DNA of 64,000 bases from Spirochaetaceae bacterium. Its GTDB lineage: Bacteria; Spirochaetota; Spirochaetia; DSM-27196; PXBQ01. A model generated the notes under the pieces. It did not search any database. It saw only the letters and a program-made list of their open reading frames with translations, and had not been told where the DNA came from. Positions 59,069-64,000 of this stretch are shown piece after piece (position 1 is the stretch's first letter; each line of letters begins with the position of its first letter). The position numbers were made by a program, and so were the translations under genes. The stretch lies in the NCBI GenBank assembly GCA_007695285.1, contig REEC01000122.1, positions 1 to 64,000 on the forward strand. The letters run 5' to 3'.

Positions 59069-59908
59069 ATGAACGTTCATAATGAGTTACTCGATCACAT
59101 ATTCGACCTGCCCGTTTACCCAAAGCGTGTCGTGTCGCTGAACTCAGGGTTCACCGAGTCGCTCTTTGCGATGGGGCACGGTGATCGGATCGTCGGTGTC
59201 TCGAGCTACTGTTCGCGGTACGTCGATACCGGTGATCGGCGCGTCGTCGGTGATTATCTCTCGATCGACCAAACGGCGCTCGCCGCGCTCGATCCGGACC
59301 TGATCATCGTGACGAGCGGCGTCCAGCGGGCGCTCGGCTTGAAACTCAAGAAGTTGGGGTATCCGGTGTACGCCCTTCCGTTACCCGAAAGTTTTGTCGG
59401 CGTGTGCGACGCGGCGATTCGACTCGGCGCGCTAACCGGCGATACCTCGCGGGGAAGGGAGCTCGCGGCGAGGCTTACCGCCGGAGCGGCAGAGATTCGC
59501 TCGGCGTGGAAAGGCGAGAGCCCACGCGTCTACGTCGAGTTATGGTTTGGTCCACACGTACGCACGATCGGCGGCCGAACGTTCATCCACGATACGATCG
59601 AGATCGCCGGAGGCCGGCCGGTGTTCGGAGCGCACCCCGGGTCGTATATTGAACTCGATATCGACGCAATCGAGAACGCGCGGCCGACGATTTATCTCGG
59701 GTTCCACGAGCCGGAGTTCGTCGTCGATTTTTCCGCCGAGATGAAAAAAAGGCACTGGGGCGAGTGGGCCCGTGTGCCCGACATTATCGTGTCCGACACC
59801 CAGAAAGGGCGAAACCTCATCCACGACGGCCCATCGCTGCTCGAGACGGCACGGTGGCTGCAACTGCAGATGAGCAGCACCCTCGCCAAGGAGTCCCGTT
59901 CTACGTAG
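59069..59908 (+). CDS. BtuF-like binding protein lacking a signal peptide
   Basis: The protein has 279 residues. It has the cobalamin-binding-protein fold: YPKRVVSLNSGFTESLFAMGHGDRIVGVSSYC, LDPDLIIVTSGVQRALGLKL and RPVFGAHPGSYIELDIDAIENARPT. There is no signal peptide, lipobox or membrane helix, and the ATG at 59069 follows AGGAG, so the product should be cytoplasmic. It may bind or buffer corrinoid after import. It is the last gene of the riboswitch operon, six bases after btuD, and overlaps the acyl-CoA synthetase end by eight bases. Confidence 0.85.
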   Translation: MNVHNELLDHIFDLPVYPKRVVSLNSGFTESLFAMGHGDRIVGVSSYCSRYVDTGDRRVVGDYLSIDQTALAALDPDLIIVTSGVQRALGLKLKKLGYPVYALPLPESFVGVCDAAIRLGALTGDTSRGRELAARLTAGAAEIRSAWKGESPRVYVELWFGPHVRTIGGRTFIHDTIEIAGGRPVFGAHPGSYIELDIDAIENARPTIYLGFHEPEFVVDFSAEMKKRHWGEWARVPDIIVSDTQKGRNLIHDGPSLLETARWLQLQMSSTLAKESRST

Positions 59909-61559
59909 CGCCGTGGCGCGATTCGTACAGATACCGTTTGATCTTCATCGTCGGCGTTTTTTCGAACGGCTCGATCTGCGGGATGAAGCGCGTAATCCGC
60001 GAGTAAGACCGGAGTTCGGCATTGACCTTGTCTCGAAGATCGCCGAGGAATACCTCCGCTTCGGCGCGCAGTCGGTCGACCTCGTCGGTGACATTTGCCG
60101 ACATTTCGCCGAGGTACTCCTTGAACGAGTCGATGTTCAGATTCACGAGCGCGATGAGTTCCGATTCCTTCTGCATCACGAGGCTGTCGTCGACCAACGG
60201 TTTTGCGTTGATCACGGCCTCGATCTCCTCGGGGTAAATGTTCTCACCGTTCGGTCCGAGGATCATGTTCTTGAGTCGGCCCTTGATGAAGACGCGGCCG
60301 CGTTCATCGATCGTGCCGAGGTCTCCGGTGCGAAACCACCCGTCCTCGGTGAACGTCTCGGTGGTACGCTCGTCGTCGCGGTAGTATCCGCGCATGATGT
60401 TTGGACCGCGTGCCTGAATCTCTCCCTCGCCGGTGTCGGGATCGGGTTGTGCGACGCGGATCTCGACGCCTTCGAGCGCGGGTCCGGTCGAGCGGAAAAC
60501 GGTATCGCTCGGGCCGCAGCCGGCGAGTAACGGCGCGGTTTCGGTCAAGCCGTACCCGACCGCGTACGGGAATCCGGCATCGCGCATGAACTGCTCGACG
60601 TCGGGCGCTACCGCCGCGCCTCCGATACCGAAGAAGTGGAGCCGGCCGCCAAACACGGCCATGACCTTTTTCCCCGCCGCGCGGTGAAGGATTTTTCTGA
60701 GCGGCGGTACTTTGCACGCGACGCGCAACACAGGCGATCCCTGCAGCTTCGGAGCGACGCGCGCGCGGTAGATTTTTTCGATGAACAGCGGCACCGAGAG
60801 CATCAAGTGCGGCTTGATCTTCTCGAGAGCGGGCATCAGCACGGTCGGTGACGGTGGCTTCTCGAGATAGTAGACGCTGACGCCGGCCGAGAACGGTACG
60901 AGCATCCCGATCGTGCACTCGTACGTGTGCGAGAGCGGCAGGATCGAGACCATGCATTCGCCCGGGACCATCTCGGCGATCGGCCGCGCCGCCTCGACGT
61001 TCGAGACGATGTTCTTGTGCGTGAGCATCACGCCTTTGGAGTTTCCGGTCGTGCCGCTGGTATAGATAATCGCCGCGAGATCGTCCTCCGTGGGGTTCCC
61101 GACCGAGTCCGACGCGTCGGCGGTCGCGGGCGCAGCGGCGTCCGCTTCCGGTAGGCCCGAGAAGTCGTCGAGTGTTATTTTGGTGAGGTTCTTCAGTTCG
61201 GCGATCTTCGGTGCGAGCCGGCGCGAGACAAAGATCAAACGAACGCCGGCGTGTTCAATGATGTTCGCGAGTTCGACCTCGGTGAAGTCCGGAAGGATTG
61301 GAACCGCGACCGCGCCCATCGTCGTCGTCGCGAGGTACGCGACCGCCCAGTTCGGCATGTTCTCGCTCAAGATCGCGACCCGGTCACCGCGTGTGACGCC
61401 AAGCCCGGAAAGCTTGCGCGAAGTCTCGCGGACCGTGAGGTCGCAATCCGCGAACGTCATCGATTGCCCACCCACAAACGCAAACGCGGGAAGGTCGGGA
61501 AATGACTCGACGCTGCGCGAGACGAGCGCCGGTAACGTCAGGACGTTTAATGTTTTCAC
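59901..61559 (-). CDS. AMP-dependent acyl-CoA synthetase (long-chain type)
   Basis: The protein has 552 residues. Adenylate-forming motifs: IIYTSGTTGNSKGVMLTH (P-loop), YGLTETAPLL, WFRTGDLGTIDERGRVFIKGR, and the hinge/catalytic region NGENIYPEEIE. It activates fatty acids to acyl-CoA through an acyl-AMP. I choose the GTG at 61559 because the sequence becomes family-like there and a promoter lies just upstream; an ATG at 61628 would add 23 atypical residues. It converges on the B12 operon. Confidence 0.9.
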   Translation of the reverse strand: MKTLNVLTLPALVSRSVESFPDLPAFAFVGGQSMTFADCDLTVRETSRKLSGLGVTRGDRVAILSENMPNWAVAYLATTTMGAVAVPILPDFTEVELANIIEHAGVRLIFVSRRLAPKIAELKNLTKITLDDFSGLPEADAAAPATADASDSVGNPTEDDLAAIIYTSGTTGNSKGVMLTHKNIVSNVEAARPIAEMVPGECMVSILPLSHTYECTIGMLVPFSAGVSVYYLEKPPSPTVLMPALEKIKPHLMLSVPLFIEKIYRARVAPKLQGSPVLRVACKVPPLRKILHRAAGKKVMAVFGGRLHFFGIGGAAVAPDVEQFMRDAGFPYAVGYGLTETAPLLAGCGPSDTVFRSTGPALEGVEIRVAQPDPDTGEGEIQARGPNIMRGYYRDDERTTETFTEDGWFRTGDLGTIDERGRVFIKGRLKNMILGPNGENIYPEEIEAVINAKPLVDDSLVMQKESELIALVNLNIDSFKEYLGEMSANVTDEVDRLRAEAEVFLGDLRDKVNAELRSYSRITRFIPQIEPFEKTPTMKIKRYLYESRHGAT

Positions 61560-61568
61560 AATACTAAA

Positions 61569-61597
61569 AACATACGGCCAAAAAAGAGCGTTGGCAA
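61569..61597 (-). promoter_or_regulatory. Predicted promoter of the acyl-CoA synthetase gene (near-leaderless)
   Basis: On the minus strand TTGCCA (61592-61597), a 17-base spacer and TATGTT (61569-61574), then nine bases to the GTG at 61559. No ribosome site is present, so the leader would be two or three bases. Confidence 0.45.
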
Positions 61598-61718
61598 GTG
61601 CTCTGTCCTGAGCTGATCGAAAACCCATGTTCTCGATAAAGATGCGGAAGAATATCGTTCTCGCTATCGCGCGTTTGTGGTAGAATCCTGTGACATCAAT
61701 TCAGCACCGGCGGAGTTC

Positions 61719-62930
61719 ATGGAAGATCATAAACCGTTCAAGTACATCCTGCTTTTTATTTTTGCACACTTTTTTCACCATCTGCTGACCGCTTTGGTCG
61801 TCCCGCTCCTGCCGTTCATCCGCGACGGTTTCGGATTGACGTACGCGCAGTCGGGGCTCGTCGTTTCGGCGTTCACGCTCGCGTACGGGATCGGGCAGCT
61901 GCCCGCTGGATGGCTCGCGGACAAGATTGGGCCGAGGTACGTGCTCACCGTCGGTATCGCGGGCGTCGCGCTCGCGGGAGCCGCCGTCGGTCTGTCGGTC
62001 GGGTACGGCGCGTTGATCGGTTTTCTCATCTTGATGGGAATCGCGGGTGGCGGGTATCACCCAGCCGCGGCACCACTCATCTCCGCGGCGGTTCCTTCTC
62101 CTCAGCGTGGAAAAGCGTTGGGCTTGCACCTGATCGGCGGAAGCAGCAGCCACCTTGTCTCGCCGCTCGTCGGAGTCGCGATCGCGGGTTTGATCGGGTG
62201 GCGCGGTTCGTTCGTCGCGATCTCGCTGCCCGTGTTTATTTTTGGCGTCGCGCTGTTCTGGATCTTGACGCGCGATGAGGTTCGCGCGCGTACCGGGCCG
62301 GACAAGGCTGCCGCTCGTTCCGACGACGCGGCCGCGGAAGTCCCGACGCGGCCATCGGTGATTACGGTGTTCCTGGTCATGACCGCGACCGTCGGTGCGT
62401 TCACCGGGTCGGTGATCGCGTTCATCCCGCTGTACCTCGTCGACGTATTCGGGGCGTCCGAACAAGCCGCCGCGATTTTCCTCTCCGCGTTCTTTGCGAC
62501 CGGGCTCTGGGCGTCGCCGCTCGGCGGGTCGATATCGGACAAGTACGGACCGTTGACGGTTTTTCTGATCCTTGCGATCGCGACCGGACCGTTGATTATT
62601 TTCCTCGGTGCGGCTCCCCACTGGATCGTGGTCGCGTTCGTGATGCTCGGTATCGGGATGACGCTTTTTGTGCGGATGCCGGTCTCGGAGGCGTACCTCG
62701 TCACGGCCGTGCGGAAGAAGAACCAGTCGACGGTTTTGGGCATCTACTTCTTCGCGGGGATGGAAGCGAGTGGGGTGCTCACTCCGGTTTTGGGGCACAC
62801 GATCGACGTGTATGGGTTCCGAACTGGATTCGCGGGGGTCGGCGCGGTGCTGACGGCGGTTGTCGCGGTCGGATGCATCGTGTTGTTTGTGTTGAAACAG
62901 ACACGGAAACCCGAATCGATCCTGGCGTGA
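61719..62930 (+). CDS. MFS transporter
   Basis: The protein has 403 residues with twelve predicted membrane helices. The MFS motif A lies after helix 2 (GWLADKIGPRYVL) and again in the second half (GGSISDKYGPLTVF). It is a sugar/organic-anion type single-chain transporter; substrate unknown. GGAG lies five bases before the ATG at 61719. It diverges from the acyl-CoA synthetase gene and is followed 32 bases later by the aldo/keto-reductase-like gene, so joint function is possible. Confidence 0.9.
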   Translation: MEDHKPFKYILLFIFAHFFHHLLTALVVPLLPFIRDGFGLTYAQSGLVVSAFTLAYGIGQLPAGWLADKIGPRYVLTVGIAGVALAGAAVGLSVGYGALIGFLILMGIAGGGYHPAAAPLISAAVPSPQRGKALGLHLIGGSSSHLVSPLVGVAIAGLIGWRGSFVAISLPVFIFGVALFWILTRDEVRARTGPDKAAARSDDAAAEVPTRPSVITVFLVMTATVGAFTGSVIAFIPLYLVDVFGASEQAAAIFLSAFFATGLWASPLGGSISDKYGPLTVFLILAIATGPLIIFLGAAPHWIVVAFVMLGIGMTLFVRMPVSEAYLVTAVRKKNQSTVLGIYFFAGMEASGVLTPVLGHTIDVYGFRTGFAGVGAVLTAVVAVGCIVLFVLKQTRKPESILA

Positions 62931-62962
62931 ATCGAGAAAAACTTGAAGTAACGAGGCGAAAG

Positions 62963-63805
62963 ATGCAGAACACGACGTTTCCACGCACACAGATCGGCGA
63001 GTTGTCGGTCTCCCGCATGATCATGGGCACGAACAACATCATGGGCGGCTCGCATCGAACGAAGGCGCGCGACCGGCACATCAAAGAGATTAACAACAAC
63101 CGGAAGGCTGTTGCCGAGATCTGCGAGTCGTACCTCTCGTACGGAGTCGATACGATTATCGGGTGTCTCGTGAAGAGCGATTTTGCGATGGACGGGATTC
63201 GCGACGCCGAGCAAAACACCGGAAAGAAGATCACCGTGATCGAGCTCGGTGTGTTCGACACCGCCGACACCCACCAAGCGCGGGCCGAGGCGGACGCGTT
63301 TCTACGGAGTTGCGCGGACGCCGGAGTCGATATCTGCATGCCGCTTCACTACGTCGTCGAGAAACTCGTGAACAAGGCCGAGCGGCGGATCGAAAGGATC
63401 GAGGACTATCTCGCGATGATCCGCGAACACGGCATGACGCCCGGTCTTTCGGCGCACATGCCCGAGATCATCGAGTACGCCGATGCGAACGAGTACGACG
63501 TCGAGTCGTACATCCAGATCTACAACGCGTCGGGTTTTTTGATGCAAATGGAAGTAGAGACGGTGCACCGTATGATCTGGGACGCGAAGAAACCGGTGCT
63601 CACGATCAAACCGCTCGCGGCGGGCCACTTGAACCCGTTCGTCGGGCTGACCTTTGTCTGGAACTCGATCAGGGCGCAGGACATGGTCGCGATCGGGTGT
63701 ATGACGCCCGACGAGGTGCACGAGGTCGTCGAGTACTCACTCGCAGCGATCGAACACCGTCGCCCGGTTGTCGAGGGTAGATCACACCAGTACACAAAGG
63801 TTTGA
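62963..63805 (+). CDS. Aldo/keto-reductase-like TIM-barrel protein, function unknown
   Basis: The protein has 280 residues and resembles the aldo/keto reductase barrel in outline (IGELSVSRMIMGTNNIMGG at the start, GVDTIIGCLVKSDFAMDGIRDAE, LTIKPLAAGHLNP, AIGCMTPDEVHEVVEYSL at the end). The classical Asp-Tyr-Lys-His catalytic set is not clear: the expected Tyr motif is replaced. It might be a non-redox member. GAGG lies six bases before the ATG; it follows the MFS gene and may be co-transcribed. Confidence 0.7.
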   Translation: MQNTTFPRTQIGELSVSRMIMGTNNIMGGSHRTKARDRHIKEINNNRKAVAEICESYLSYGVDTIIGCLVKSDFAMDGIRDAEQNTGKKITVIELGVFDTADTHQARAEADAFLRSCADAGVDICMPLHYVVEKLVNKAERRIERIEDYLAMIREHGMTPGLSAHMPEIIEYADANEYDVESYIQIYNASGFLMQMEVETVHRMIWDAKKPVLTIKPLAAGHLNPFVGLTFVWNSIRAQDMVAIGCMTPDEVHEVVEYSLAAIEHRRPVVEGRSHQYTKV

Positions 63806-63807
63806 CT

Positions 63808-63823
63808 CCCGCGACTCGCGGGT
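63808..63823. terminator. GC-rich hairpin between convergent genes
   Basis: CCCGCG and CGCGGG form a stem with loop ACT between the two convergent stops at 63805 and 63828. There is no T run on either strand, so termination is a weak inference. Confidence 0.35.
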
Positions 63824-63827
63824 GGGG

Positions 63828-64000
63828 TCAGTACCCCAGGGTCACGTCGACGACGTTTTCGAGCGATTCACCCGCGACGTACCGCCCGAGATTCTCGAGA
63901 AAGATCTGCCAGAGCCGTTCGGCGTACCGCGGCGTCAGACCCGCGTAATGCGTCGTGACGATGACGTTCTCCATCTCCCACAACGGTGAGTCCTCCGGGA
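63828..64000 (-). CDS. C-terminal part of a D-2-hydroxyacid dehydrogenase (truncated by window edge)
   Basis: The minus-strand frame is open from the window end to a TGA at 63828-63830, giving 57 residues. The sequence DSPLWEMENVIVTTHYAGLTPRY followed by a helix ending in NLGRYVAGE is the characteristic end of NAD-dependent D-isomer-specific 2-hydroxyacid dehydrogenases (glycerate/phosphoglycerate dehydrogenase type), including the active-site His in THYAG. The NAD domain lies outside the window. Confidence 0.88.
   Translation of the reverse strand, partial: PEDSPLWEMENVIVTTHYAGLTPRYAERLWQIFLENLGRYVAGESLENVVDVTLGY

Noticed and set aside
61701-62990. Long minus-strand open frame of 429 codons
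   Set aside because: It lies wholly opposite the MFS transporter; the product is an Arg/Asp/His-rich shadow of GC-rich codons with no hydrophobic or domain pattern.
1-64000. Defence islands, prophage, secondary-metabolite cluster
   Set aside because: All genes have housekeeping, motility, transport or catabolic assignments or are lone unknowns; no nuclease-sensor, toxin-antitoxin or phage structural genes were seen.

Overview
The window comes from a spirochaete, most likely a free-living, fairly GC-rich member of the Spirochaetales. The evidence is a periplasmic-flagellum gene set: FlaA sheath proteins encoded beside a separate locus with two FlaB core flagellins, fliD, flaG and flgN-flgK-flgL-fliW-csrA. 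Species cannot be fixed from the sequence alone. Coding density is very high and genes often overlap by ATGA or 1-11 bases. There is no CRISPR array, recognisable transposase or prophage.

Layout. 1-4.5 kb: end of an unrecognised gene, then a minus-strand cyclase (GAF-PAS-class III catalytic domain) with a large HEAT-repeat membrane protein. 4.6-8.8 kb: minus-strand signal peptidase I, PASTA-bearing penicillin-binding protein and DUF115/Maf-like protein, ending in a clear terminator. 8.9-17.2 kb: LysM-M23 peptidase, secA, a lipoprotein-nnr-membrane protein run, a small membrane protein and a Nudix hydrolase. 17.2-26.2 kb: glgC and glgA on the minus strand flank a plus-strand helicase/exonuclease pair resembling Bacillus MrfA-MrfB. 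GNAT and exported GH3 genes follow.

26.3-41 kb is mainly a motility region. It holds flgN-flgK-flgL-fliW-csrA on plus. On minus it holds flaB2, flaB1, flaG, fliD, an unknown gene, a membrane PilZ protein, a small unknown gene, tsaE and tsaB, with a TPR gene and a PlzA-like PilZ gene upstream. Both flagellin leaders carry a hairpin that presents GGA in its loop just upstream of the start, which looks like CsrA binding. With fliW and csrA nearby, this suggests a complete FliW-CsrA-flagellin feedback loop. 41-49.3 kb: PfkB sugar kinase, zapA, a coiled-coil division-type protein, infC-rpmI-rplT, two envelope proteins, the flaA pair, a cyclic-nucleotide-binding histidine kinase and tatD.

49.4-55.4 kb: a 152-base palindromic MITE-like element, tRNA-Leu(UAA), then a small-acid/sugar catabolic cluster (glycerate 2-kinase, LarA-like protein, Gfo/Idh/MocA dehydrogenase, two TIM-barrel isomerases). 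55.5-59.9 kb: a cobalamin riboswitch controlling a B12 ABC importer whose ATPase carries an unusual C-terminal domain, plus a binding-protein homologue with no signal peptide. 59.9-64 kb: acyl-CoA synthetase, MFS transporter, an aldo/keto-reductase-like protein and the end of a D-2-hydroxyacid dehydrogenase.

Recurring theme: several genes lacking a Shine-Dalgarno sequence have a sigma70-like promoter whose -10 box ends 6-9 bases before the start codon. This suggests leaderless or near-leaderless transcripts.
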